From NCBI RefSeq assembly GCF_028689785.1, contig NZ_JAQVCN010000002.1, positions 143,199 through 207,198 on the forward strand: a DNA stretch of 64,000 nt. The letters are read 5' to 3'. The translations under genes were made by a program, and so were the position numbers. Below are positions 35,106 through 46,669 of the stretch, one piece after another. How positions within the stretch are numbered: the first letter of the stretch is position 1; every line of letters begins with the position of its first letter. The stretch comes from Zoogloea sp. GTDB lineage: Bacteria > Pseudomonadota > Gammaproteobacteria > Burkholderiales > Rhodocyclaceae. The notes under the pieces were generated by a model. The model was given only the letters and a program-made list of their open reading frames with translations, ran no database searches and was not told the DNA's origin.

Positions 35106-36401
35106 ATGAGCAAAGTCCTCCAGGCCGTGCGCGGGATGAACGACATCCTGCCCGACGACGCCGAAGTGTGGGAGCAGTTTGAGGACATCGTCCGCAACTG
35201 GCTGCACAGCTACGGTTACCGCCCCATCCGCATGCCCATCGTCGAGCCGACGCCGCTTTTCAAGCGCGCCATCGGTGAGGTGACCGATATCGTCGAGAAG
35301 GAGATGTATTCCTTCGAGGATGCTCTCAACGGTGAGCACCTTACCCTGCGCCCCGAGGGCACCGCCTCCTGCGTAAGGGCTGCCATCCAGCACAACCTGC
35401 TTTTCGGCAATCCCCGCCGGCTTTACTACCACGGCCCCATGTTCCGCCACGAGCGCCCGCAGAAGGGGCGCTATCGCCAGTTTCATCAGGTGGGTGTTGA
35501 GGCGCTGGGGTATGAAGGTCCGGACATCGACGCCGAGCACATTCTGATGTGCGCCCGTCTCTGGGATGATCTGGGCCTCGATGACGTGCGCCTGGAAATT
35601 AACTCCCTGGGCAGCAGCGACGAGCGGGCGGCGCATCGCGCAGCCCTGATCTCTTACCTTGAGCAGCACAAGGACCGTCTCGATGAAGACGGTCAGCGGC
35701 GTCTGTATTCGAATCCGCTGCGTATCCTGGATACCAAGAATCCGGATCTTCAGGGCATCGTTGAAGCGGCGCCGCGTCTAGCCGATTTTCTGGGCGAGGA
35801 GTCCCTGAAGCACTTCGATGGGGTTCAGACCCTGCTGAAGGATGCCGGGCTGCCGTACCGGATCAATCATCGCCTGGTGCGCGGCCTCGACTACTACAAC
35901 CGCACGGTTTTCGAGTGGGTTACCACCCGCCTGGGGGCTCAGGGCACGATCTGTGCCGGTGGCCGCTACGATGGGCTGGTGGCCCAGCTTGGCGGCAAGC
36001 CCGCACCGGCCGCCGGTTTTGCGATGGGTGTGGAGCGACTTCTGGCCCTGTGGCAGGAGTGCGGTGGCGAGGCCGAGCGCGTGGTGCCGGATGTCTATGT
36101 GGTCCACGCAGGCGAGGCAGCGCAGCGCGCGGCGTTCCGCGTTGCGGAAGCGCTGCGCGGCACAGGGTTCTCCGTGACCCTGCACTGTGGTGGTGGTGGC
36201 TTCAAGTCCCAGATGAAACGTGCTGATGCATCCGGCGCGCTCTTTGCCGTGGTCATCGGCGACGATGAGGCCGTGGCAGGAGAGGTCAGTCTCAAGCCTC
36301 TGCGCGACGGCAGCGAACAGATTCGCGTCCCGATGGACGCTCTCCCCGAAACCCTGGCGGATCGCCTACTCGAATCGGAAGAAGACGATGGCAGCATTTG
36401 A
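35106..36401 (+). CDS. hisS: Histidyl-tRNA synthetase
   Basis: A 431-residue class II synthetase. Motif 2 region [21 protein letters not shown], the histidine-specific [14 protein letters not shown] and [13 protein letters not shown], and motif 3 [12 protein letters not shown] are present, with the C-terminal anticodon-binding domain after about 330. Its 3' end overlaps the YfgM-like start by 14 bp. Confidence 0.98.
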   Translation: MSKVLQAVRGMNDILPDDAEVWEQFEDIVRNWLHSYGYRPIRMPIVEPTPLFKRAIGEVTDIVEKEMYSFEDALNGEHLTLRPEGTASCVRAAIQHNLLFGNPRRLYYHGPMFRHERPQKGRYRQFHQVGVEALGYEGPDIDAEHILMCARLWDDLGLDDVRLEINSLGSSDERAAHRAALISYLEQHKDRLDEDGQRRLYSNPLRILDTKNPDLQGIVEAAPRLADFLGEESLKHFDGVQTLLKDAGLPYRINHRLVRGLDYYNRTVFEWVTTRLGAQGTICAGGRYDGLVAQLGGKPAPAAGFAMGVERLLALWQECGGEAERVVPDVYVVHAGEAAQRAAFRVAEALRGTGFSVTLHCGGGGFKSQMKRADASGALFAVVIGDDEAVAGEVSLKPLRDGSEQIRVPMDALPETLADRLLESEEDDGSI

Positions 36402-37041
36402 CCTCGAAGAACAGGAACAGATTTCCCAGATCAAGGGCTGGTGGGAAAGCTATGGCAGTGTGGTGACGGTCGTTGCGGTGGTGGCTGCCTTGGCTTCAGT
36501 TGGCTGGCAGGGCTGGAACTGGTACAAAGGCAAGCAGGGCGCCGAGGCTTCGGCTCTTTACGCCGTGGTGCAGCAGGCTGCGGGCGAACACAACGCCCAG
36601 AAAGCGCGGGAAGCAGCCGGTACGATCATCGAGAAGTACAGCGGCACGCCCTATGCCGATCTGGCGGCCTTGCTGTCTGCAAAGGTGCAGAGCGAGGCCG
36701 GTGATCTGAAGAACGCTCGTGTGCCCCTCGCCTGGGCGGCTGAGAAGGCCAATGATCCGGCCCTGCGCAGTCTGGCGCGCTTGCGTCTGGCGACTGTGCT
36801 GCTGGACGAGAAGGCCTATGACGAGGCGCTCGCTCAGCTCCAGGCCCCGGCCGATGCCGATCTGGCGGCCCGCTTTGCAGATCTGAAGGGTGACATCCTG
36901 GTGGCCCAGGGCAAACCGGCAGAAGCGCGCGCTGCCTATCAGGCGGCCGTCGATGCGTTGAGTGCTGCTGTAAAGCAGGAAGCATCAGCCCTGCGCGAGA
37001 TCGCCCAAGCCAAACTGGATGCTGTCGGGGGTGCTCAATGA
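36388..37041 (+). CDS. YfgM-family tetratricopeptide membrane protein
   Basis: A 217-residue protein from the ATG at 36388; the longer track frame overlaps hisS. A short cytoplasmic part ([19 protein letters not shown]) precedes one membrane helix ([23 protein letters not shown]) and a periplasmic TPR-like region. This matches YfgM (TPR_21/DUF2133), an accessory of the SecYEG-PpiD translocon. It overlaps hisS by 14 bp and bamB by 4 bp, the usual arrangement hisS-yfgM-bamB-der. Confidence 0.9.
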   Translation: MAAFDLEEQEQISQIKGWWESYGSVVTVVAVVAALASVGWQGWNWYKGKQGAEASALYAVVQQAAGEHNAQKAREAAGTIIEKYSGTPYADLAALLSAKVQSEAGDLKNARVPLAWAAEKANDPALRSLARLRLATVLLDEKAYDEALAQLQAPADADLAARFADLKGDILVAQGKPAEARAAYQAAVDALSAAVKQEASALREIAQAKLDAVGGAQ

Positions 37042-38174
37042 AGGCGCGCCGTCTGGCCTTGGTTGTGGCGGGCGCCCTGATTCTGGGCGCGTGTTCGTCC
37101 CTGAATCCGTTCTCCTCTTCGAACTCCAAGATTCCGCCTCTCAAGCCTATTACCAGTTCGCTGAACGCAACCGAACTCTGGAAGGGGCGTGTCGGTGGGG
37201 CCGGGCGCTTCGTGTTCCAGCCTGCCGTTGCAGCCGATTCGGTTTTTGCAGCGGCTGCGGATGGTTCTGTAGTCCGCCTCCAGGCCGGGCGTAGCGTATG
37301 GAAGACATCCATTGATTCCCCAATTTCCGGCGGTGTCGGCGCCAATGCACAACTCGTGGTGGTGGGGTCGCCCAAGGGGGAGGTCATCGCCCTGGATGCT
37401 GAGTCGGGCAAGATCAAATGGCGCGTGCGGGTCAATGCGGAGATTCTTGCTGCGCCGGTGCTGTCGGATGGCATGGTGGTTGTGCGTAGTGCCGACAGTC
37501 GTCTCTTCGGCCTTGATCCGGCCGACGGTAAGCAGCGCTGGGTTTACCAGCGCGCCTTGCCTGCCCTTTCGCTGCGCAATGCGGCGGGGGTGGTGTTGGA
37601 GGGCAATGCAGTCTTTGCCGGTTTTCCTGGTGGCAAGCTGGTGGCCGTGAATGCCGTCAATGGCAGTCTGATGTGGGAAGGAGCGGTTGCCGTTCCGCGC
37701 GGTGCCACCGAGTTGGAGCGGATTGCCGACATCACGAGTGTCCCGGTGCTGGGTACCCGTGCAGCATGTGCCGTGGCCTATCAAGGCCGAGTCGCCTGCT
37801 TCGATCTGGCCAACGGCTCAACCCTTTGGACGCGGGATATGTCCAGCTCCAGGGGGCTAGACCAGGACGGCCGTCAGGTCTTTGTCACTGACGAAAAAGG
37901 GGCGGTGCATGCCCTCGACCTGTCCACTGGTGCGAGCGCCTGGAAGCAGGACCAACTGGCCGGACGTGGCGTGGGGCGCCCCAGGGTTGTCGGCGAATAC
38001 GTCGTCGTAGGTGATGCTGAAGGTTATGTCCACATCCTTCGCAAGGACGATGGCGGCCTTGTCGGGCGGCAACGCACAGATTCCAGCCCGATTCTTGCTG
38101 ATATCCAGCGTGTTGGCGGCGGCATCGTCGTTCAGACGCAGGACGGAAGTGTTTACGCCCTTGGCGTTCAATAA
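37038..38174 (+). CDS. bamB: Outer membrane assembly factor BamB
   Basis: A 378-residue lipoprotein with lipobox LGAC (C19). The rest is an eight-bladed beta-propeller of PQQ-like repeats (GEVIALDAESGKIKWRV, SRLFGLDPADGKQRWVYQ, ALDLSTGASAWKQ, VYALGVQ). BamB is part of the BAM complex that folds outer-membrane proteins. It overlaps the YfgM-like gene by 4 bp and lies 15 bp before der. Confidence 0.96.
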   Translation: MKARRLALVVAGALILGACSSLNPFSSSNSKIPPLKPITSSLNATELWKGRVGGAGRFVFQPAVAADSVFAAAADGSVVRLQAGRSVWKTSIDSPISGGVGANAQLVVVGSPKGEVIALDAESGKIKWRVRVNAEILAAPVLSDGMVVVRSADSRLFGLDPADGKQRWVYQRALPALSLRNAAGVVLEGNAVFAGFPGGKLVAVNAVNGSLMWEGAVAVPRGATELERIADITSVPVLGTRAACAVAYQGRVACFDLANGSTLWTRDMSSSRGLDQDGRQVFVTDEKGAVHALDLSTGASAWKQDQLAGRGVGRPRVVGEYVVVGDAEGYVHILRKDDGGLVGRQRTDSSPILADIQRVGGGIVVQTQDGSVYALGVQ

Positions 38175-38189
38175 CGGAGTCGCCGACGC

Positions 38190-39518
38190 GTGAAACCCAC
38201 CCTGGTCCTGGTTGGACGCCCCAATGTGGGCAAATCTACCCTCTTCAATCGCCTCACCAAGACGCGTGATGCTCTGGTTGCCGATTTTCCCGGCCTGACC
38301 CGGGACCGCCGTTACGGTATGGGACGGGCGCTCGAACGGGAATTCCTGGTGGTCGACACCGCGGGTTTCGACCCCGTTGCGAAGGATGGCATCGTTCATG
38401 AGATGGCCAAGCAGGCGGAGCAGGCGATTGCCGAAGCCGATGCGCTGGTTTTCATGGTTGATGCCCGTTCCGGGCTGACCCCTCACGATGAACAGATCGC
38501 CAGCCGTCTGCGCCGCGCCGGTCGGCCCACCTTCCTGGTGGTGAACAAGGCTGAAGGCATGAACAGGGCAATGGTATCGGCCGAATTTCACGCCTTGGGC
38601 ATCGGTGATCCCCTATGTATTTCTTCGGCCCATGGTGACAACGTCAATTCTTTGATGGAATTGATTCTGGAGTCTTTTCCTGAGGATGATGATGACGATC
38701 TCCCCGACGAAAAGGGCCCGCGTGTGGCCATCGTCGGGCGACCGAATGTAGGCAAGTCCACCCTCGTCAATACCCTGATCGGCGAGGAGCGGGTGATTGC
38801 CTTCGATATGCCCGGCACCACACGGGATGCCATCGAGGTGCCCTTCGAGCGCAATGGCAGGCATTACACCCTTATTGACACTGCGGGTCTGCGCAAACGT
38901 GGCAAGGTTTTCGAGGCGGTTGAGAAGTTCTCGGTCATCAAGACCTTGCAGGCGGTGGAGCAGTGCAATGTCGTTGTCCTGGTTCTTGATGCCAGTCAGG
39001 AGATATCCGACCAGGACGCCCATATCGGGGGGTTTGCGGTAGAAGCCGGCAGGGCGCTGGTGGTCGCCGTGAACAAGTGGGACAGTGTGGACGACTATCG
39101 TCGCGAGCGCATCAAGGAAGACATCGCCCGCAAGCTGCCTTTCCTGGGCTTTGCGCGCTTTCTTTACGTCTCGGCCTTGAAAGGGCAGGGCATCGTCCCC
39201 ATGTTGAAGGCTGTTGACGGGGCCTATGAGGCGGCGATGACCAAGCTATCCACGCCCAAGCTGACCCGTCTGCTCCTCGACACGATCGTCCGCCAGCAGC
39301 CACCGCGGCATGGCGGTTTCCGTCCCAAGATGCGCTATGCGCACCAGGGGGGGATGAACCCGCCGGTGATCGTTGTCCACGGTAGTGCCCTCGATCATGT
39401 GCCGCCGTCATATGTCCGGTTCCTGGAGCGGAGCTTCCAGGAGGCGTTCAAATTGCAGGGCACGCCATTGCGGATACAATTCAAGTCGTCCCACAATCCT
39501 TACGCCAACAAGGATTGA
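38190..39518 (+). CDS. der: Ribosome-assembly GTPase Der (EngA)
   Basis: A 442-residue protein with two tandem GTPase domains, each with GRPNVGKST (9-17 and 183-191) and each with its own DTAG and NKxx motifs (VVNKAEG, AVNKWDS). A KH-like C-terminal domain follows ([24 protein letters not shown]). Der is needed for 50S ribosome maturation. The start is GTG, with GGAG 10 bp upstream. Confidence 0.98.
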   Translation: MKPTLVLVGRPNVGKSTLFNRLTKTRDALVADFPGLTRDRRYGMGRALEREFLVVDTAGFDPVAKDGIVHEMAKQAEQAIAEADALVFMVDARSGLTPHDEQIASRLRRAGRPTFLVVNKAEGMNRAMVSAEFHALGIGDPLCISSAHGDNVNSLMELILESFPEDDDDDLPDEKGPRVAIVGRPNVGKSTLVNTLIGEERVIAFDMPGTTRDAIEVPFERNGRHYTLIDTAGLRKRGKVFEAVEKFSVIKTLQAVEQCNVVVLVLDASQEISDQDAHIGGFAVEAGRALVVAVNKWDSVDDYRRERIKEDIARKLPFLGFARFLYVSALKGQGIVPMLKAVDGAYEAAMTKLSTPKLTRLLLDTIVRQQPPRHGGFRPKMRYAHQGGMNPPVIVVHGSALDHVPPSYVRFLERSFQEAFKLQGTPLRIQFKSSHNPYANKD

Positions 39519-39557
39519 AGAACCGTTTTCCACACCATCGAGCGGCTTGCTGCCATT

Positions 39558-39587
39558 TTGTGGCAGTGCAGCAAAAGGCTCTATAAT
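39558..39587 (+). promoter_or_regulatory. Sigma-70-type promoter of hfq
   Basis: TTGTGG (39558-39563) and a perfect TATAAT (39582-39587) are 18 bp apart, about 30 bp before the hfq ATG. The -35 box overlaps a short inverted repeat (TGCCA-TTTTG-TGGCA) that may be the der transcription end. Confidence 0.65.
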
Positions 39588-39618
39588 TATTCCAAACTAA
39601 AACCATAGAGGTTCTACC

Positions 39619-39861
39619 ATGAGCAACAAGGGGCAACTTTTACAAGATCCGTTCCTCAACGCATTGCGGCGCGAGCATGTGCCCGTTTCCATCTATCTCG
39701 TGAACGGCATCAAGTTGCAAGGTCAGGTCGAATCTTTCGACCAGTATGTTGTTCTGCTGAAGAACACCGTAACCCAAATGGTTTACAAGCATGCCATTTC
39801 GACCGTCGTTCCCGCGCGACCGGTCAACATCCAGCAGGAACAGAACGAGGCAGCAAGCTGA
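39619..39861 (+). CDS. hfq: RNA chaperone Hfq
   Basis: An 80-residue hexameric Sm-like RNA chaperone. Sm1 ([43 protein letters not shown]) and Sm2 ([17 protein letters not shown], with the YKHA motif) are intact; the acidic C-terminal tail is short, as in betaproteobacteria. It pairs small RNAs with mRNAs. It has its own promoter upstream and is followed by hflX, the conserved order hfq-hflX-hflK-hflC. Confidence 0.98.
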   Translation: MSNKGQLLQDPFLNALRREHVPVSIYLVNGIKLQGQVESFDQYVVLLKNTVTQMVYKHAISTVVPARPVNIQQEQNEAAS

Positions 39862-39909
39862 TACCCCTTCAAGAGCCGCTTGCCGGCTGCAGATCAAGCG
39901 GGCTGACGC

Positions 39910-41046
39910 GTGTTTGAGCGCCCCTCGGCAGGGAACCGCGCGGTTCTGGTGCAGGTCGATTTTGGGCAAGGTGGCATTGAGGAGCGCCTTGCCGAAGTTG
40001 CCCTTTTGGCCGGCAGCGCGGGGGCCTGCGTCGCGGGTATTGTCCAGGGGCGTCGCCAAGCGCCCGATCCCGCTTTTTATGTTGGCAAAGGCAAGGCAGA
40101 AGAGATCGGTGAGCTCGCGCAGATGAATGAGGCTGACCTCGTCATCTTCAACCACGACATTACCGCCGCCCAGCAGCGCAATCTCGAACGCAAGCTCAAT
40201 TGCCGAGTGGTGGACAGGTCGGCCCTGATTCTTGATATTTTCGCCCTCCGAGCCAAGAGCCACGAAGGCAAGCTGCAGGTCGAACTGGCCCAGTTACAGC
40301 ATCTTTCCACCCGCCTCGTCCGGGGCTGGACTCACCTGGAGCGGCAAAAAGGGGGGATCGGCTTGCGTGGGCCAGGTGAGAAGCAACTGGAGACTGACCG
40401 CCGGCTGCTCGGTGAGCGCGTCAAGATGCTCAAGGCCCGCTTGCGTGTGCTTGAGCGCCAGCGTGCCGTGCGAAGGCGTTCCCGAGAGCGGCGTGACGTG
40501 CTGAGCGTGTCCTTGGTCGGTTATACCAATGCGGGTAAATCCACGCTTTTCAATGCCTTGACCAAGGCGGGTGCCTACGCGGCTGATCAACTGTTCGCCA
40601 CCTTGGATACGACTTCTCGCCGTCTTTTTCTTGGTGAGGCCGGGAACATCGTCCTCTCCGATACGGTCGGATTCATTCGAGATCTGCCTCACTCCCTGGT
40701 CGCGGCCTTTCACGCGACGCTGGAGGAGACGGTGTCAGCCGATTTGTTGCTGCATGTCGTCGACTCATCCAGTGACGACAGGGAGGGGCAGATTGAGGCT
40801 GTCAATGGTGTGCTCGAGGAGATCGGGGCTGGAGTGCTTCCGCAAATCCAGGTCTGGAACAAGATCGATGCGAGCATGGCCAGCGCGGAAGTGCAGCAGG
40901 ACGCTTGTGGTAACATCTCGCGCGTTTTGCTCAGCGCCAGGTCGGGCGAAGGGCTCGTTCTGCTGCGTCAGGTTCTTGCTGATGTGGCACTGAAACACAA
41001 GGCTTCGTTGGCAGCCATCTCGGAATCCCGGGACGAGTCATATTGA
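39910..41046 (+). CDS. hflX: Ribosome-associated GTPase HflX
   Basis: A 378-residue GTPase with an N-terminal HflX domain (AFYVGKGKAEEI, VFNHDITAAQQRNLE, RGWTHLERQKGGIGLRGPGEKQLETDRR) and a G domain with GYTNAGKST (204-212) and DTVGFIRDLP. HflX splits stalled ribosomes under stress. GTG start. It is shorter than E. coli HflX (about 426 aa), mainly at the C-terminus, as is common in this lineage. Confidence 0.96.
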   Translation: MFERPSAGNRAVLVQVDFGQGGIEERLAEVALLAGSAGACVAGIVQGRRQAPDPAFYVGKGKAEEIGELAQMNEADLVIFNHDITAAQQRNLERKLNCRVVDRSALILDIFALRAKSHEGKLQVELAQLQHLSTRLVRGWTHLERQKGGIGLRGPGEKQLETDRRLLGERVKMLKARLRVLERQRAVRRRSRERRDVLSVSLVGYTNAGKSTLFNALTKAGAYAADQLFATLDTTSRRLFLGEAGNIVLSDTVGFIRDLPHSLVAAFHATLEETVSADLLLHVVDSSSDDREGQIEAVNGVLEEIGAGVLPQIQVWNKIDASMASAEVQQDACGNISRVLLSARSGEGLVLLRQVLADVALKHKASLAAISESRDESY

Positions 41047-41104
41047 CGCGTTCCAGTTACCCCACTTCCCGGAGCGGATACATACCGTGATCTCAGGCAT
41101 TCTC

Positions 41105-42373
41105 ATGTCCCTTAATGATCCCAAATGGGGCAACCGTGGTGGCGGCGACAATCGCGGCGGCGGAGACAATCAGGGGCCCCCTGACCTCGAAGAGTTGTGG
41201 CGCGATTTCAATCGCCGGCTGTCCAGCATGTTCGGCCGTGAGCCCGGCCGCAGTGGTGGTTCGGGCGGTGGCGATGGCGGGAATCGACTGCCGGAGTTCA
41301 ATTTCCGTCAGTTCGGTGGTGGCCTCGGTCTGATTGCCGCCTTTGGAGCCGTTGTCTGGCTGGCTAGCGGCTTCTACATTGTCGACGCAAGCCAGCGAGG
41401 CATCGTCCTGCAATTCGGCCGTTTTCAGGAGGCAACCGAGCCCGGCCTGCGTTGGCGCCTGCCTTATCCCTTCCAGACTCATGAACTGGTGAATCTGACC
41501 GGTGTGCGGACTGTTGAAATCGGCTATCGGGGCTCCGAGCGGAACAAGGTGCTCAAGGAAGCCTTGATGCTGACCGACGATGAGAACATCGTGAACATCC
41601 AGTTTGCAGTGCAATACATCCTCAAGGATCCACAGCACTACTTGTTCAACAACCGTGGGGCCGATGATTCTGTGATTCAGGCAGCTGAAACTGCTGTGCG
41701 CGAAATCGTGGGTAAGAGCAAGATGGACTTCGTGCTCTACGAGGGGCGTGAGCAGGTGGCGGCAAGTGCTCAGAAGCTAACCCAGGATATCCTCGATCGT
41801 TACGCGACAGGGATCCAGGTGAGCAAGGTGACCATGCAAAACGCGCAACCTCCCGAGCAGGTCCAGGCGGCTTTCGACGATGCCGTGAAAGCCGGTCAGG
41901 ATCGTGAGCGCCAGAAGAACGAAGGCCAGGCTTACGCCAACGACGTGATTCCGCGGGCACGGGGTGCGGCTTCGCGCCTGCTTGAGGAGGCCGATGCTTA
42001 CAAGGGCAGGGTAGTGGCACAGGCCGAGGGTGACGCTTCACGTTTCAAGCAGATTCTGACCGAATACGCCAAGGCGCCGGAAGTGACCCGTCAGCGTATG
42101 TATATCGACACCATGCAGCAGGTGCTGTCCAGCACCTCGAAGATCATGGTCGATGCCAAGGGCAGCGGCAATCTGCTTTACCTCCCCCTCGACAAGCTGA
42201 TGCAGGCGACCGCGGCTGCGGGTACGACGGCGACGGCTGATCCGGCCCAGGTGGCACGCCCGGTCATCGCGCCTACCGTAGAGAGCACTATTACACCGCC
42301 CCGTGCGGATGCCCTGTCGGGTGAGGCCAGAACCCGGGAAGCCACACGCAATCGCGATCGGGGAGAACGTTGA
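41105..42373 (+). CDS. hflK: FtsH protease activity modulator HflK
   Basis: I chose the ATG at 41105 (MSLNDPKWGN, 422 aa), a typical HflK start; the track GTG at 41087 adds six residues. The N-terminal part is Gly- and Asp-rich and cytoplasmic, then one membrane helix (GLIAAFGAVVWLASGFYIV) and the SPFH/band-7 domain (QRGIVLQFGRFQEATEPGLRWRLPYPF). HflK and HflC form a cage around FtsH that tempers its proteolysis. Its stop overlaps the hflC ATG by one base. Confidence 0.95.
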   Translation: MSLNDPKWGNRGGGDNRGGGDNQGPPDLEELWRDFNRRLSSMFGREPGRSGGSGGGDGGNRLPEFNFRQFGGGLGLIAAFGAVVWLASGFYIVDASQRGIVLQFGRFQEATEPGLRWRLPYPFQTHELVNLTGVRTVEIGYRGSERNKVLKEALMLTDDENIVNIQFAVQYILKDPQHYLFNNRGADDSVIQAAETAVREIVGKSKMDFVLYEGREQVAASAQKLTQDILDRYATGIQVSKVTMQNAQPPEQVQAAFDDAVKAGQDRERQKNEGQAYANDVIPRARGAASRLLEEADAYKGRVVAQAEGDASRFKQILTEYAKAPEVTRQRMYIDTMQQVLSSTSKIMVDAKGSGNLLYLPLDKLMQATAAAGTTATADPAQVARPVIAPTVESTITPPRADALSGEARTREATRNRDRGER

Positions 42374-43278
42374 TGAGAGAGCGCCTGTCACTTTTTGTCG
42401 GTGTAGGGTTGTTTGTTGTTGCCGTGTTGTCCATGTCCCTGTTTACCGTGGATCAGCGTCAGCACGCCTTGGTCTTCCAGTTGGGGGAGGTCAAGGAGCA
42501 GATCAGTGAGCCCGGTCTGCACATGAAGATTCCGCTGATCCAGAACGTGCGCTACTTCGACAGCCGCATTCTGACCCTAGATACGACGGAGCCCGAGCGC
42601 TTTATTACGTCGGAAAAGAAGAATGTGCTGGTGGATCTTTTTGTCAAATGGCGCATTGTCGATCCGAAGCTCTATTACATCTCTGTCGGTGGCGATGAGG
42701 CCCGGGCGAGGACGCGTCTTGAACAAACGGTGAATGCCGGTCTGCGTGAGGAGTTCGGTAAGCGGACCGTGCATGATGTAGTGTCCGGCGAACAGAACAA
42801 GATCATGGATGACATGCGGGTGAAGGCCGACCTGGATTCCCGCAAGATCGGTGTCCAGATTGTCGATGTGCGCCTGAAGCGGGTGGACCTCCCCGCGGAA
42901 GTTTCCGAGTCGGTGTATCGCCGCATGGAGGCTGAGCGGAAGCGCGTGGCTAACGAGTTACGCTCCGAGGGGGGCGCGGAGGCTGAAAAGATCAAGGCCG
43001 ATGCCGACAAGCAACGCGAGGTGATCATCGCCGAGGCCTACCGCTCTGCCCAGATGGTGAAGGGTGAAGGGGATGCCAAGGCCTCTGCGATCTATGCTCA
43101 GGCCTTTGGTCAAAGCCCCGAGTTCTATGCCTTTTATCGTAGTCTTGAGGCTTATCGCAGCAGCTTCAAGAGCAAGTCTGATGTGATGGTCGTCGAGCCG
43201 AATTCGGAGTTCTTCAAGTACTTGAAAGGTTCCGGTGGTCGTTCTGGCGGGGCTGATTCGGGCAAAAGCGGGAAGTAA
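42373..43278 (+). CDS. hflC: FtsH protease activity modulator HflC
   Basis: A 301-residue SPFH-domain protein with an N-terminal membrane anchor (LSLFVGVGLFVVAVLSMSLFTV) and the HflC pattern QRQHALVFQLGEVKEQISEPGLHMKIPLIQNVRYFDSRI. The ATG at 42373 is used; the track TTG is one codon upstream. It partners HflK in the FtsH supercomplex. The DUF2065 gene begins at its last base. Confidence 0.96.
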   Translation: MRERLSLFVGVGLFVVAVLSMSLFTVDQRQHALVFQLGEVKEQISEPGLHMKIPLIQNVRYFDSRILTLDTTEPERFITSEKKNVLVDLFVKWRIVDPKLYYISVGGDEARARTRLEQTVNAGLREEFGKRTVHDVVSGEQNKIMDDMRVKADLDSRKIGVQIVDVRLKRVDLPAEVSESVYRRMEAERKRVANELRSEGGAEAEKIKADADKQREVIIAEAYRSAQMVKGEGDAKASAIYAQAFGQSPEFYAFYRSLEAYRSSFKSKSDVMVVEPNSEFFKYLKGSGGRSGGADSGKSGK

Positions 43279-43463
43279 TGGGGCAGACCCTGATCATCGC
43301 TTTTGCACTGATGTTGGTGCTGGAAGGCATTATTCCTTTTGTTGCTCCCGCCAAGTGGCGGGAGACTTTTGCCCGTCTGATCCGTCTGGCTGACGGGCAA
43401 ATCCGTTTTTTCGGTCTGGGTTCGATGGTTCTCGGCCTCGCCATTCTGATTGTCTTTTCCTGA
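43278..43463 (+). CDS. DUF2065 small membrane protein
   Basis: A 61-residue protein with two membrane helices (TLIIAFALMLVLEGIIPFVAP and FGLGSMVLGLAILIVF) joined by a basic loop (AKWRETFARLIRLADGQIR). It matches DUF2065, which sits after hflC in many proteobacteria. Function unknown; a role near FtsH-HflKC is suggested only by context. ATG overlaps the hflC stop by one base. Confidence 0.88.
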   Translation: MGQTLIIAFALMLVLEGIIPFVAPAKWRETFARLIRLADGQIRFFGLGSMVLGLAILIVFS

Positions 43464-43475
43464 GGCGCTCTACCC

Positions 43476-45949
<2,474 letters not shown>

Positions 45950-45966
45950 GCCTGGCTTTGCTGCCA

Positions 45967-46009
45967 AAGCCCCGGAAGCAGGCGGATCTAGTGCCTGCTT
46001 CCGGGGCTT
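45967..46009 (+). terminator. Hairpin terminator after purA
   Basis: A perfect 17-bp stem (AAGCCCCGGAAGCAGGC and its complement, 9-base loop) lies 17 bp past the purA stop. The tail (CGTGCTTATTG) is only weakly T-rich. It probably ends the plus-strand transcript where it converges on the tRNA genes. Confidence 0.7.
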
Positions 46010-46072
46010 CGTGCTTATTGCTGCAGCGGAATCGCCGAAGAGGGCAGGGGTGGAAGTTGCGGGTCCGAAATA

Positions 46073-46101
46073 CAAAAAAGCCGGTCGAAATGACCGGCTT
46101 T
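46073..46101 (-). terminator. Terminator of tRNA-Leu copy 1
   Basis: On the minus strand a 10-bp stem AAAGCCGGTC/GACCGGCTTT with 5-base loop ends in six T residues, 11 bp after the tRNA 3' end. Confidence 0.88.
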
Positions 46102-46112
46102 CTTGATGTGTC

Positions 46113-46197
46113 TGGTGCCCAGAAGAGGACTCGAACCTCCACGCCTCGCGGCACTAGTACCTGAAACTAGCGCGTCTACCAATTTCGCCATCTGGGC
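46113..46197 (-). tRNA. tRNA-Leu (anticodon CAG), copy 1
   Basis: The 85-nt minus-strand sequence forms a class II cloverleaf with acceptor GCCCAGA/TCTGGGC, encoded CCA, D-arm GGCGAAATTGGTAGACGC, anticodon stem CTAGT/ACTAG with loop TTCAGGT (CAG at 34-36), long variable arm and TTCGAGT T-loop. It reads CUG leucine codons. It is identical to the two copies that follow. The CDS-like frame in the track (MAKLVDALVSGTSAARRGG) is this tRNA read as protein. Confidence 0.96.
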
Positions 46198-46209
46198 AAC
46201 GAAGGCGCC

Positions 46210-46237
46210 ATTATAGATGGCTCTGAATAAATAGCAA
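46210..46237 (-). promoter_or_regulatory. Promoter of tRNA-Leu copy 1
   Basis: On the minus strand TTGCTA-16 bp-TATAAT (46232-46237 and 46210-46215) lies about 12 bp before the tRNA 5' end, suitable for a short leader. Confidence 0.7.
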
Positions 46238-46282
46238 GAAATATTTGAGTAAGCGTCTTTGAAGCCAGGAATGTCTGGAATC

Positions 46283-46320
46283 AAAAACAGAATGGCCGGT
46301 CATGATTGACCGGCCATTCT
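46283..46320 (-). terminator. Terminator of tRNA-Leu copy 2
   Basis: A perfect 14-bp stem (AGAATGGCCGGTCA/TGACCGGCCATTCT, loop of 4) followed on the minus strand by GTTTTTG. It ends 8 bp from the tRNA 3' end. Confidence 0.88.
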
Positions 46321-46328
46321 GAAGTGTC

Positions 46329-46413
46329 TGGTGCCCAGAAGAGGACTCGAACCTCCACGCCTCGCGGCACTAGTACCTGAAACTAGCGCGTCTACCAATT
46401 TCGCCATCTGGGC
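46329..46413 (-). tRNA. tRNA-Leu (anticodon CAG), copy 2
   Basis: Same 85-nt sequence as copy 1, starting exactly 216 bp further along. It has its own promoter and terminator, so the genes are separate transcription units rather than one precursor. Confidence 0.96.
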
Positions 46414-46425
46414 AACGAAAGCGCT

Positions 46426-46453
46426 ATTATAGAACAAACTGATGCAAACGCAA
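46426..46453 (-). promoter_or_regulatory. Promoter of tRNA-Leu copy 2
   Basis: TTGCGT-16 bp-TATAAT on the minus strand (46448-46453 and 46426-46431), at the same distance from the tRNA as in copy 1. Confidence 0.7.
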
Positions 46454-46505
46454 AAGCCTTGGCGCCCACACTTTTCAATCCATTCAGCACAATTGAAGCA
46501 ACAAC

Positions 46506-46531
46506 AAAAAAGCCGGTCAATCGACCGGCTT
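46506..46531 (-). terminator. Terminator of tRNA-Leu copy 3
   Basis: Stem AAGCCGGTC/GACCGGCTT with 4-base loop, followed on the minus strand by a T6 run. Its core is shared with the copy 1 terminator. Confidence 0.85.
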
Positions 46532-46544
46532 CTCCGAAACATCC

Positions 46545-46629
46545 TGGTGCCCAGAAGAGGACTCGAACCTCCACGCCTCGCGGCACTAGTACCTGAAACT
46601 AGCGCGTCTACCAATTTCGCCATCTGGGC
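46545..46629 (-). tRNA. tRNA-Leu (anticodon CAG), copy 3
   Basis: Same 85-nt sequence again, 216 bp from copy 2. It is closest to the divergent rnr gene and has the strongest of the three promoters. Confidence 0.96.
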
Positions 46630-46641
46630 AACGAGCTCAAA

Positions 46642-46669
46642 ATTATAGAGTAGAAATTATCCGTGTCAA
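46642..46669 (-). promoter_or_regulatory. Consensus sigma-70 promoter of tRNA-Leu copy 3, overlapping rnr start
   Basis: On the minus strand this is TTGACA-16 bp-TATAAT (46664-46669 and 46642-46647), both boxes perfect. The -35 box begins one base into the proposed rnr GTG start codon (46663-46665). Confidence 0.8.

Noticed and set aside
46113-46629. Regularly spaced repeats as a possible CRISPR array
   Set aside because: The repeat unit is an 85-nt tRNA cloverleaf with promoter and terminator, far longer than a CRISPR repeat, with only three copies.
46015-46648. Repeated small ORFs with MAKLVDALVSGTSAARRGGSSPLLGTR on the minus strand
   Set aside because: They are the three tRNA-Leu genes translated as if coding; the repeated peptide is a known artefact of tRNA sequence.
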